Source: Spiro-02 sp964465155 (lineage in GTDB: Bacteria; Spirochaetota; Spirochaetia; Sphaerochaetales; Sphaerochaetaceae). From it: DNA of 45,233 nt. The position numbers and the translations under genes were made by a program. The notes beneath the pieces are model-generated. The model did not search any database and had not been told where the DNA came from. It worked only from the letters and a program-made list of their open reading frames with translations. This document shows, one piece after another, positions 17,087 to 23,987 of this stretch; the stretch's first letter is position 1; the number at the start of each line of letters is the position of its first letter. The stretch lies in assembly GCA_964465155.1 (NCBI GenBank), contig CAYXIH010000013.1:1-45233 (forward strand). Direction: 5' to 3'.

Positions 17087-17899
17087 ATGGGCATTCATCC
17101 GCAGACAGACAAACTCGATATCCTCGCACAGGAGGTCCGTGCCTGCGCGCAGTATGCCCGGAAGGTCCAGCATGAGATCCACCGCAACTACAAGCAGGAC
17201 GGGACAGTCATCACTGAAACCGACCTTGAGGTCTCCAGGCGGATACTCAGCTTGGCAGGCACCCTCTTTCCCGAGGCCAACCTGATCAGCGAGGAGACCC
17301 TCACCCCCTGGCGCGATGATGCACCATATACCTTTGTACTCGATCCCATCGACGGGACGGACGTATACAGCCAGGGACTCCCCTCCTGGGCAGTTGCACT
17401 GGGAATCCTGGACGCAGAGCGCAAGCCAGTGGGTGCAATCATCGACGCTCCCAGGTGGGGTATCGGATGTGACGAGTTGTTTGTCAGGCTCGACCCCGGG
17501 AAAGATGTCACAGTCAACGGGGAAGTGCTGCAGCTGCGCGGCCAAAAAGATATCCCGACGCAGATCACCATGGGAGCCGGTGGACAACGGGACATGGACT
17601 TCTCCCGCTTCAACGGGAAGGTCAGGACGTTTGGAAGCAGCATCATCCATTTGCTGTGCCCGGCGATCTATCCCCATTTCGAGGCTTGCGTGAACCAACC
17701 TTGCTACATCTGGGATGTCTGCTCGTCGCATGCGGTATTGTTGCATGAAGGGTTTGAGATCCAATATGTCGATGGATCTCCGTTTGAATATGACGATTCG
17801 TTCGTGCTACAGAGGAAGCCGTTTCGGATGCCCATCTATGCGGGCACCCAAAACGCGATCACATTCCTACGGGAGCATCTCCCCCTGCGAAGGGACTGA
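17087..17899 (+). CDS. inositol monophosphatase family protein
   Basis: Mg2+-dependent phosphatase of the IMPase/CysQ/FBPase superfamily, 270 residues. The two-metal site is visible: Glu in LISEET, DPIDGTDVYS (the DPxDGT signature), and C-terminal WDVCSSHAVLL corresponding to the WDxAAG motif (changed to WDVCSS). QDGTVITETDLEVSRRI near the N-terminus is the conserved substrate-loop region. Substrates in the family include inositol-1-phosphate, 3'-phosphoadenosine-5'-phosphate and fructose-1,6-bisphosphate; the sequence does not decide among them. AAGGG before ATG 17087 fixes the start, and a longer frame upstream has no ribosome site. Its last 33 bases overlap the convergent YhhQ-type gene. 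Confidence 0.88.
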   Translation: MGIHPQTDKLDILAQEVRACAQYARKVQHEIHRNYKQDGTVITETDLEVSRRILSLAGTLFPEANLISEETLTPWRDDAPYTFVLDPIDGTDVYSQGLPSWAVALGILDAERKPVGAIIDAPRWGIGCDELFVRLDPGKDVTVNGEVLQLRGQKDIPTQITMGAGGQRDMDFSRFNGKVRTFGSSIIHLLCPAIYPHFEACVNQPCYIWDVCSSHAVLLHEGFEIQYVDGSPFEYDDSFVLQRKPFRMPIYAGTQNAITFLREHLPLRRD

Positions 17900-18595
17900 G
17901 CAGACCTCGATCTCCCGGATCTTCCCAGAATCCTTCCACTTGCGGGCAAGATACATGAACGGGGTGTCGCACGCCGCGACAACCCACTTGAGCAGATACG
18001 TCGTTGCCATGATCTGCCACAGCACGCTCCATGGGTAGACACCATAGAACGCAATCAAGGTGAACAGCAACGTGTCGATCAGCTGGCTGGCAAACGTGCT
18101 GGCGTTGTTCCGCAACCAAAGCCAATTCCTTCCCGGACGCTTCTTCCTCCAGAAATTGTAGGCCCATACGTCATGGTAATTGGAGAGGACATAGGCGACC
18201 AGGCTTCCCAAAGCAATGCGAGGCATCAGGCCAAACACCATTGCCAAGCCCTCCTGCACGAAATCGGACGGGGCTGGGCGGAACATCAGCGCAAGCTGCA
18301 TGAACACAGTCATGGCCAACAGTGAGAAAAAGCCGATGCCGATGGCTTTCTTGGCATCGCGTGGGCCATAGAACTCGCTGAGCAAGTCTGTTGCAAGGAA
18401 CCCGGTGGCATAGACGATATTGCCCAGGGTAGCCTCAAGCCCAAAGAGATTGATTGTCTTGGTGACCTGAATATTTGCGACGATGACGGAAATGGGGATC
18501 CAGATGTACAGACCGGTACGGCCCCATAGACGGAAGGCAAGCATGATGGCGCAGAAGTTCAGCGCAAGCATCACAACCCAAAGGAGTTCATTCAT
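17867..18595 (-). CDS. queuosine-precursor transporter, YhhQ/VUT family
   Basis: Inner-membrane importer of the DUF165/VUT family, 242 residues with about six membrane helices. Characteristic features are the helix with SVIVANIQVTKTINLFG, then GNIVYATGFLATDLLSEFYGPRDAKKAIGIGF, which in YhhQ-type proteins carries the conserved TDxxSExYG motif, and NNASTFASQLIDTLLFTLIAFYG. E. coli YhhQ takes up the queuosine precursors preQ0/preQ1; function here follows from family membership. GAGGA precedes ATG 18595. It is the third gene of a minus-strand unit, 35 bases after the NTPase gene. No queuosine synthesis gene is in the window. Confidence 0.88.
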   Translation of the reverse strand: MNELLWVVMLALNFCAIMLAFRLWGRTGLYIWIPISVIVANIQVTKTINLFGLEATLGNIVYATGFLATDLLSEFYGPRDAKKAIGIGFFSLLAMTVFMQLALMFRPAPSDFVQEGLAMVFGLMPRIALGSLVAYVLSNYHDVWAYNFWRKKRPGRNWLWLRNNASTFASQLIDTLLFTLIAFYGVYPWSVLWQIMATTYLLKWVVAACDTPFMYLARKWKDSGKIREIEVCSVPSQGEMLP

Positions 18596-18630
18596 GTTTC
18601 AATCCTCATGGAATAGAGTCGACAGGAGTG

Positions 18631-19140
18631 CTAGTGACTCCCCGACGCCTGTGGCACATGGACTACCGTCAATTGGTCGTCCCCGATACCAAAGGTTCTC
18701 ACGACATCGCTGAGAAACGAGTCCCTCACGGCTACGACCACCGTCAGCGCGGGAGAGCCAATGGCTTGCCTGAACGAAGGGGCCAAGCCCCTTCCCTCCA
18801 GCTCAAGACGGCCAACCTCGTCGAAGAACAGATGTGACGTCCGTGAAGACCGCGCCAGTATAACATCGTTCGCCCATGAGGCAACAGTAGGATCGAGATA
18901 AAATCGGAAGAACCTTTCACTCCCCTCAAACGGCTCTGAGCAGAGCAACCGACGGGTCTGGCCGGTGCCGACGTCCGTCACCCAATAGGCATCCTTGGGC
19001 ATGTCCAGCCGAGTCACTATGCCTGCTGGAGTTTTTCCTTCGTCCAGCAGCGATGTGAGCATGTGGTGCAGCAGCGTAGTCTTGCCACTGTCCTGGGGCC
19101 CGACCACGGCGATGACGGAAGGACGGTGTTCATTGGGCAC
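18631..19140 (-). CDS. P-loop NTPase, THEP1-like
   Basis: Small cytoplasmic nucleoside-triphosphatase, 169 residues. The Walker A loop GPQDSGKTT is at 14-22, the Walker B region HLFFDEVGRLELEGRG is at about 103-118 (D107, E108), and VVAVRD follows near the end. The order, the size and the DEVGxLEL motif fit the NTPase_1/THEP1 family, whose substrate range is broad and whose cellular role is poorly known. The gene overlaps the end of the ACT-domain gene by 11 bases, which suggests translational coupling, and YhhQ follows. A role in nucleotide or modified-base metabolism is suggested only by this company. Confidence 0.7.
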   Translation of the reverse strand: MPNEHRPSVIAVVGPQDSGKTTLLHHMLTSLLDEGKTPAGIVTRLDMPKDAYWVTDVGTGQTRRLLCSEPFEGSERFFRFYLDPTVASWANDVILARSSRTSHLFFDEVGRLELEGRGLAPSFRQAIGSPALTVVVAVRDSFLSDVVRTFGIGDDQLTVVHVPQASGSH

Positions 19141-19789
19141 CGAGGAACCCCTGCAGCACGGAGAAGGCGGTCATCGAGTCTTCACGCTTGATGACGAACG
19201 TCAGTTCGTTCATCGTGGAGACGACCTCGATCATGTTGATGTCCTCCCAAGCAAGCTTGCGTACGGCTTCATAGACAATGCCGGGAGTCTGCAGGAAGTC
19301 ACCGGAGAAGATCAACGTCAATGCAACGAGGTCCTCCATCCTGTTGAGAATCTCCTCCCCTTCGATGACGCTCTCAAGGAGTTTCCTGTATTTCTCACTG
19401 ACAGCGAGGCTTACTTCATGGTTGCCCATCGAGACGTTGAGGAAATCCCCTTTCTCTGTGGATACGTTCTCATACAAGGTACCGAGCTTGGGGATGAAGC
19501 TGTCGCGCCTGACGAGGTTGACATCGACGATATTGGTCTTCATCACGATCTCATAATGGACATTGTAGCGCTTGGGCACGAGCTCACGGCTACGTAGCTC
19601 CTCTGAATAGCGGCGGATCGCCATGATGATCGCTGCCTGGCGCACCGGCTTCCCACAAGCCTCGCTGACTTGGGGGAGGATCAGCTGGGCGTAGTTGCTG
19701 CAGCTGAGGATGCCCTGCATGAGCATCTCCTGGATAAATGGGGTCTTGTCGATGATTCGCTTGACACAGCTGCTCACGGAATCGGTCAT
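19130..19789 (-). CDS. ACT-domain protein with helical N-terminus, possible regulator
   Basis: A 219-residue protein. Residues 1-70 are helical (IQEMLMQGILSCSNYAQLI, then QAAIIMAIRRYSEEL) and recall the HTH-like N-terminus seen in a group of archaeal and bacterial ACT proteins. The rest reads as two ACT-like ligand-binding modules. The second is the clearer one: LTLIFSGDFLQTPGIVYEAV, then WEDINMIEVVSTMNELTFVI, as in the regulatory region of aspartate kinases. No kinase domain is present, so it probably senses an amino acid or other small ligand; that is inference. The start at 19789 is fixed by GGAGG five bases before ATG. It heads the unit with the NTPase and YhhQ genes, and its promoter lies between long inverted-repeat arms. 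Confidence 0.7.
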   Translation of the reverse strand: MTDSVSSCVKRIIDKTPFIQEMLMQGILSCSNYAQLILPQVSEACGKPVRQAAIIMAIRRYSEELRSRELVPKRYNVHYEIVMKTNIVDVNLVRRDSFIPKLGTLYENVSTEKGDFLNVSMGNHEVSLAVSEKYRKLLESVIEGEEILNRMEDLVALTLIFSGDFLQTPGIVYEAVRKLAWEDINMIEVVSTMNELTFVIKREDSMTAFSVLQGFLGAQ

Positions 19790-19807
19790 GGTATCCTCCA
19801 AGGAAGC

Positions 19808-19852
19808 TTTGGTGTTAATATAATCACAAAATATTATTGTTTCAACACCAAA
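19808..19852 (-). promoter_or_regulatory. promoter of the ACT/NTPase/YhhQ unit, framed by an inverted repeat
   Basis: Minus-strand TTGAAA (19845-19840), 17 bases, TATATT (19822-19817). Arms TTTGGTGTT (19808-19816) and AACACCAAA (19844-19852) are perfect inverted copies, centre to centre 36 bp. One arm abuts the -10 box and the other overlaps the -35 box. Such flanking half-sites suit a dimer or looping regulator; the ACT protein itself is a candidate. Confidence 0.6.
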
Positions 19853-19974
19853 TCGAAATGACACACATTCATAGCACTTTCACTACATTCTTCCATCTTT
19901 GTGAAAAGCACGTACAATAGTGCCTTCTGAACGGCTAACTCCCAATAAAATCAATTTTCTGACACTAGATTTCG

Positions 19975-20003
19975 TTGCATCACACCAAAACCCATGCTAT
20001 AGT
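19975..20003 (+). promoter_or_regulatory. nrdR promoter
   Basis: TTGCAT (19975-19980), 17 bases, TATAGT (19998-20003). The start would fall about 22 bases before the nrdR ATG. No sequence fitting the usual NrdR box was seen here. Confidence 0.6.
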
Positions 20004-20033
20004 TCACAAAAGGTTTACCAAGGAGGTGAGCGC

Positions 20034-20498
20034 ATGAGGTGCCCACATTGTGGATATATGGACGACAAGGTACTTGAATCACGGCAGAACACCAGCGGAT
20101 CATCTATCCGCCGCCGCAGAGAGTGCCTGCAATGCGGCTACCGGTTCACATCCTATGAACGGATAGAAGAGAAACCCCTGATGGTGATCAAGCGCGATGG
20201 CCGCAGGCAACCATTCGACCTGAGCAAGGTGGAGCGTGGGATCCGTACATCAACGGAGAAGCTGAGAATCAGCCAGGAGACCATCGAGCAGATCCTGCAG
20301 AACATCGAAGACGAGGTGGTCCTGCAGGCGGGCAACAAACGCGAGATTCCCTCCTCCGCAATTGGAGAAGAGGCGCTGCGCCAGTTGTTCAAGGTCAACA
20401 CCGTAGCCTATGTCCGCTTTGCGGCTGTCTACCGGGCATTCGACGACGTGGACCAGTTCATCGAGGAGATCGAACACCTCTCCAAGGGGATGTCCTGA
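20034..20498 (+). CDS. nrdR: transcriptional repressor NrdR
   Basis: Repressor of ribonucleotide reductase genes that senses ATP/dATP; 154 residues, standard length. The N-terminal zinc ribbon has Cys 3, 6, 31 and 34 (MRCPHCGY and RECLQCGYRF), then SYERIEEKPLMVIKRDGRRQ leads into the ATP-cone domain (about 46-136), ending in VAYVRFAAVYRAFDDVDQF. AGGAGGTGAGCGC before ATG 20034 is an excellent ribosome site; reading further upstream adds nothing conserved. It converges with dgt with no base between the two stop codons, so two dNTP-pool genes sit end to end. No nrd structural gene is in the window. Confidence 0.96.
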   Translation: MRCPHCGYMDDKVLESRQNTSGSSIRRRRECLQCGYRFTSYERIEEKPLMVIKRDGRRQPFDLSKVERGIRTSTEKLRISQETIEQILQNIEDEVVLQAGNKREIPSSAIGEEALRQLFKVNTVAYVRFAAVYRAFDDVDQFIEEIEHLSKGMS

Positions 20499-21656
20499 TC
20501 ACGAGCGTGCGTCGAACCATTTGCCAGTGAGGGAGTATTCGATGGAGTCGTTGAGGTGCTCCGGCTTGAGGATCTCATTGGCACAGTCCATGCAGAAGTT
20601 GTCGGTCATTCCGGCTACATAGTCATAGACCATCCGGTCAAGGTTCCCGTCATGGTCCAGGTATGGTTGGCGCATCTCCATCAGATGATGGTAGAAGCCC
20701 ACGGCGAGCATGTTCTTCTCATCCAGATATGGCTGCTCCTCAAATCCGTTGGCAGCCATCAGCCCCTGCAGGTATTCGATGATCAGCTTCAGCAGGCGTG
20801 AGAAATACCGCTCATATCCGCTGAGCATCGGGGAACGGTAGATATGCTCGTAGTTGAACGTCTTCATAGCCTCCACCCCTTCGAAAATCCTGTCCGAGAA
20901 CCGGATCCCACCATCTTGGGTGCTGTTGTCTATGATATCGTTGACCAACGTATTGATGATCTCCCCATTTGTGGAACCGATGGTGCTTGCCACTATCGGG
21001 GGCAACTGGGAGCTCTTGACCAGATTCAGGCGGGTGGCATCCTCGAAGTCGCGGCCAAGGTAGGCAATCGAATCGGAAAACCGTACGACAGTTGCCTCCC
21101 AGGTGGCAGGGACCAGCAGCGAGCGGGTCGTGTAGGAACCCAGGTCCTTGACAGTAAAGTCTGGGCGCAGGCTCTGCACGAAATGTTCCCCGCAATGCGT
21201 TGCAATTCCATCGCGCACCGCATAGGTGAGGTTCATCCCCTTGCCGTGGTCACTCAGGAAGTCGACGACCCGCAGGCTGTTGAGCTCATGCTCGAACTTG
21301 CCCAAGCCTGCCTGCTGCATGAATCCTGACAGGATGCGCTCCCCCACATGCCCAAAGGGGGTATGGCCAAGGTCATGTCCCATGCCAATTGCCCATGCAA
21401 GCTCGGTGTTGAGCTCCAGCCCACGGCAGATGGCGCTTGCGATGGATGCGACATGCAGCACATGCTCCATCCTCGTGCAGATGTGGTCATTGCTTGGGGA
21501 AAAGAAGACCTGAGTCTTGTGCTTGAGCCTCCGGAACGGAGAACTGTGGATGATTGCAGTCGTATCGCGGTAGTAGGCACCGCGGACATCGTCCTTGCGC
21601 TGATGCAGCCGGTGCTGCAGCTGTTCGTCCGAAAGAAGGTTCTTGAGCTTAGGCAT
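20499..21656 (-). CDS. dgt: dGTP triphosphohydrolase-like protein (HD superfamily)
   Basis: Hydrolyses dGTP (and in many homologues other dNTPs) to the nucleoside and triphosphate; 385 residues. The metal-binding HD set is visible: H65 in RMEHVLHV, H94-D95 in GMGHDLGHTPFGH, and a later Asp in VRFSDSIAYLGRD. The N-terminal YYRDTTAIIHSSPFRRLKHKTQVF is typical of bacterial dGTPase-like proteins. ATG 21656, with GGGGA eight bases before it, was preferred over an in-frame TTG five codons upstream. It diverges from a small membrane-protein gene. Substrate range (dGTP only or all dNTPs) cannot be read from the sequence. Confidence 0.93.
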   Translation of the reverse strand: MPKLKNLLSDEQLQHRLHQRKDDVRGAYYRDTTAIIHSSPFRRLKHKTQVFFSPSNDHICTRMEHVLHVASIASAICRGLELNTELAWAIGMGHDLGHTPFGHVGERILSGFMQQAGLGKFEHELNSLRVVDFLSDHGKGMNLTYAVRDGIATHCGEHFVQSLRPDFTVKDLGSYTTRSLLVPATWEATVVRFSDSIAYLGRDFEDATRLNLVKSSQLPPIVASTIGSTNGEIINTLVNDIIDNSTQDGGIRFSDRIFEGVEAMKTFNYEHIYRSPMLSGYERYFSRLLKLIIEYLQGLMAANGFEEQPYLDEKNMLAVGFYHHLMEMRQPYLDHDGNLDRMVYDYVAGMTDNFCMDCANEILKPEHLNDSIEYSLTGKWFDARS

Positions 21657-21743
21657 TGTGTTGTTCCCCAATCGTGAAGGATATGTTACATTTATCGTAT
21701 CATATTTGCAGATGGATGACCATGATGCAACTGGAGGTTGGCG

Positions 21744-22205
21744 ATGCCGATATATGTACTGCCGTTGTTGGCGCTCTTGCTGAATTTTCTCGCGTTCGCA
21801 TCGTCATTGCGGTTCGTGCTCTCACGGCAGGGCCTCTATTGGTTGGTTCCGATGTGCATCTCGATCCTCCTGGGGTGGTTCTCGGGGACCCAGCTGCTCG
21901 CTGCAGTCTCACTGCGCCAATGGGGCTTGGTCATGGACACGGCCATGACCATTGTGCTCCTGGTGCTCTCCGCCCTGTGGTATGTGGGTGTGATCACATT
22001 CCATTTTGCATTGAAGAAGACAGTCGCCCATAACAAGCACCTGGACGAGACTTGGAAGAACTACCACGAAGCACGGTACTTGGAGAAAGTCACCCTGCGC
22101 AACTACAGGAAGAAATCCCGGCGCCAAAGACGCAACAATGCACCTGCATCGACATTGCCGGTCATCAGGGCATATCCCAAGCAATGGGTGGACCTGTTCG
22201 ACTAA
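21744..22205 (+). CDS. small membrane protein of unknown function
   Basis: A 153-residue protein I do not recognise. Three hydrophobic segments (about residues 2-24, 32-56 and 66-92) are followed by a strongly basic, soluble C-terminus with NYRKKSRRQRRNN near residue 125. GGAGG six bases before ATG 21744 supports the start. It is divergent from dgt and followed by a hairpin, so it is probably a single-gene unit. Base composition is like the neighbours. No enzymatic motif is visible; the basic tail could face the cytoplasm. Confidence 0.65.
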   Translation: MPIYVLPLLALLLNFLAFASSLRFVLSRQGLYWLVPMCISILLGWFSGTQLLAAVSLRQWGLVMDTAMTIVLLVLSALWYVGVITFHFALKKTVAHNKHLDETWKNYHEARYLEKVTLRNYRKKSRRQRRNNAPASTLPVIRAYPKQWVDLFD

Positions 22206-22233
22206 TACTCCAATACATATTCCAAGAAAGATA

Positions 22234-22261
22234 GATGGGCTTCCCAGCGGAGGCCCCCATC
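22234..22261 (+). terminator. bulged hairpin after the small membrane protein gene
   Basis: GATGGGCTTCC (22234-22244) pairs with GGAGG and CCCATC (22249-22261) around a CAGC loop, with two bulged Cs. No T tract follows, so this may be only a weak or Rho-assisted stop. Confidence 0.35.
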
Positions 22262-22298
22262 CATGTCCCCTCTGGCAGTCTGTGCCAATTCTCCATGA

Positions 22299-22328
22299 TT
22301 GCAGGGTTCATGCCGCATGTGATATAAT
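22299..22328 (+). promoter_or_regulatory. promoter of the aroK-aroC-XPB unit
   Basis: TTGCAG (22299-22304), 18 bases, consensus TATAAT (22323-22328) with an upstream TG (extended -10). It lies 26 bases before the aroK ATG. It is the only clear promoter before the five closely packed genes that follow. Confidence 0.65.
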
Positions 22329-22354
22329 CATGCATTCAACTTTTTGGAGCTACA

Positions 22355-22918
22355 ATGAATCCACCGATTATGTTCCTATGTGGCATCAAGCACAGTGGCA
22401 AGTCCACAATGGCTCGTCTGGCAGCCCAACGCATGGGGGGCACCTGCGTAGATTCCGATGACTTGACCCTCGCTTCCGACACCAAGTATCCCACTATCAG
22501 GACAATGTTCCAGGACCTGGGCAAACAAGCGTTCATGGACCGTGAATTCAGTTCGTTGCAGCAATACATCAACAATGTGCACCCCTCGCAAACACTCCTG
22601 TTCGTCTCCCTTGGTGGTGGTGCCTGCGACAACAAGCCGCTGATGCAGCTGGCCAAGGAACAGGGGAAGCTGGTGTACCTGCGGTGCGAAGAGCAGGTAT
22701 TGCTCCAACGGATCCTCAAGGACGGGATCCCTCCGTTCCTCAATCCCGACGACGTGGCAGGCTCATTTACAACGCTGTTTGCCCAGCGCGATGCCCTCTA
22801 TGGCAGGAGTGCCGATATTGTGGTAGAATTACCGGATTGCAACGATCCCAAGCAGACATGCAGCTACCTGCTGCAGCAGCTGGGACTGGCTTCAGGAGGA
22901 ACCGATGGCTGGCAATAG
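22355..22918 (+). CDS. aroK: shikimate kinase
   Basis: Phosphorylates shikimate at O3 with ATP, the fifth step to chorismate. 187 residues, slightly longer than the usual 170-175. Walker A GIKHSGKST (10-18), the shikimate-binding acidic cluster DSDDLT (33-38), and the glycine motif SLGGGACDN (GGG) follow in the expected order; ILKDGIPPFL stands where the lid arginine region lies. GGAG six bases before ATG 22355 supports the start. The gene overlaps aroC by 14 bases, so translation is probably coupled. Fit to the family is good but not textbook, so a related small-molecule kinase cannot be fully excluded; the aroC overlap argues strongly for aroK. Confidence 0.9.
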   Translation: MNPPIMFLCGIKHSGKSTMARLAAQRMGGTCVDSDDLTLASDTKYPTIRTMFQDLGKQAFMDREFSSLQQYINNVHPSQTLLFVSLGGGACDNKPLMQLAKEQGKLVYLRCEEQVLLQRILKDGIPPFLNPDDVAGSFTTLFAQRDALYGRSADIVVELPDCNDPKQTCSYLLQQLGLASGGTDGWQ

Positions 22919-23984
22919 TTTTGGATCGGCATTGACGATCACGACGTTCGGCGAGTCCCATGGACCTGCTCTGGGAGTTGTGATGGATGGCTTGGAGCCT
23001 GGGTTTACCATCGACATGCAGCAGCTGTCGGACACCATGGACCGCAGGCGCCCCGGGGCAAACGCACTGGGGACCAAACGGAACGAAACCGACAGCGTGA
23101 AGATCCTCAGCGGTGTCCTGGACGGGAAGACCACCGGAGCACCCCTTGCAATGATCATCGAGAACCAGACACAGCGCTCAGGCGACTATGAGGCGATCAA
23201 GGATGTGTTCCGCCCCGGCCATGCAGACTGGACATGGCAGTCCAAGTTTGGAATACGGGACCACCGCGGGGGAGGCAGGTCATCTGGCAGGGAGACCGCG
23301 GCCAGGGTGGCTGCCGGGGCCATTGCCCTTCAGATCCTCGGACAACGGGGAATCCATATACAAGCGGGCACCGTGCAGGTAGGGAATATCGTTGCCACCA
23401 CACGCAACTGGAACGAAAGCAAGCTCAATCCCCTCTCCTGCCCTGACTCACAGGCAGCGGTGCTGATGACCCAAGCCATAGAATCGGCGCGCAAGGATGG
23501 CGACAGCGTAGGTGGCATGATCGAATGCATTGCGACAGGACTCCCAGCTGGCCTGGGAGAACCCGTGTTCGACAAGATTGACGCCAAGCTGGCACATGCA
23601 ATGCTCTCCATTGGTGCAGTCAAGGGCATCGAGTTCGGTGACGGGTTCGCTTGCTGCAGTGCATATGGTTCGCAATTCAACGACCCCATGGACATAGGAG
23701 CCGACCACAAGCCCATGTTCTGTTCCAACCATAGCGGAGGTGTGCTGGGAGGAATGACCAGCGGAGCGCCGCTCCTCTTTCGTGTGGCTGTCAAGCCCAC
23801 CCCGTCCATCTCACTGGAACAACAGACGATAGATACCAACGGGCAACCCAAGACCATCACGGTCACTGGCAGGCATGACCCATGCATCTGCCCCCGTGCA
23901 GTGGTGGTTGTACAGTCAATGACAGCCTTGGTGATTCTGGATGCGATATATTCAGCATTCGGAAGATGCCCGGAGCAGGAGTAG
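22905..23984 (+). CDS. aroC: chorismate synthase
   Basis: Converts 5-enolpyruvylshikimate-3-phosphate to chorismate using reduced FMN; 359 residues, full length. Signatures: TTFGESHGPALGVVMDG near the N-terminus, MDRRRPG, FRPGHADWT, RDHRGGGRSSGRETAARVAAGA, DGDSVGG, and the C-terminal GRHDPCICPRAVVVVQSM. AGGAGGAACCG lies before ATG 22905 inside the end of aroK. The next gene (XPB helicase) begins three bases after the stop, an unusual functional mix within one unit. Confidence 0.97.
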   Translation: MAGNSFGSALTITTFGESHGPALGVVMDGLEPGFTIDMQQLSDTMDRRRPGANALGTKRNETDSVKILSGVLDGKTTGAPLAMIIENQTQRSGDYEAIKDVFRPGHADWTWQSKFGIRDHRGGGRSSGRETAARVAAGAIALQILGQRGIHIQAGTVQVGNIVATTRNWNESKLNPLSCPDSQAAVLMTQAIESARKDGDSVGGMIECIATGLPAGLGEPVFDKIDAKLAHAMLSIGAVKGIEFGDGFACCSAYGSQFNDPMDIGADHKPMFCSNHSGGVLGGMTSGAPLLFRVAVKPTPSISLEQQTIDTNGQPKTITVTGRHDPCICPRAVVVVQSMTALVILDAIYSAFGRCPEQE

Positions 23985-23987
23985 CAG

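Noticed and set aside
19920..20033. Longer nrdR reading frame from 19920
   Set aside because: The NrdR zinc ribbon starts at ATG 20034 with AGGAGGTGAG, and the extra codons would include the promoter.
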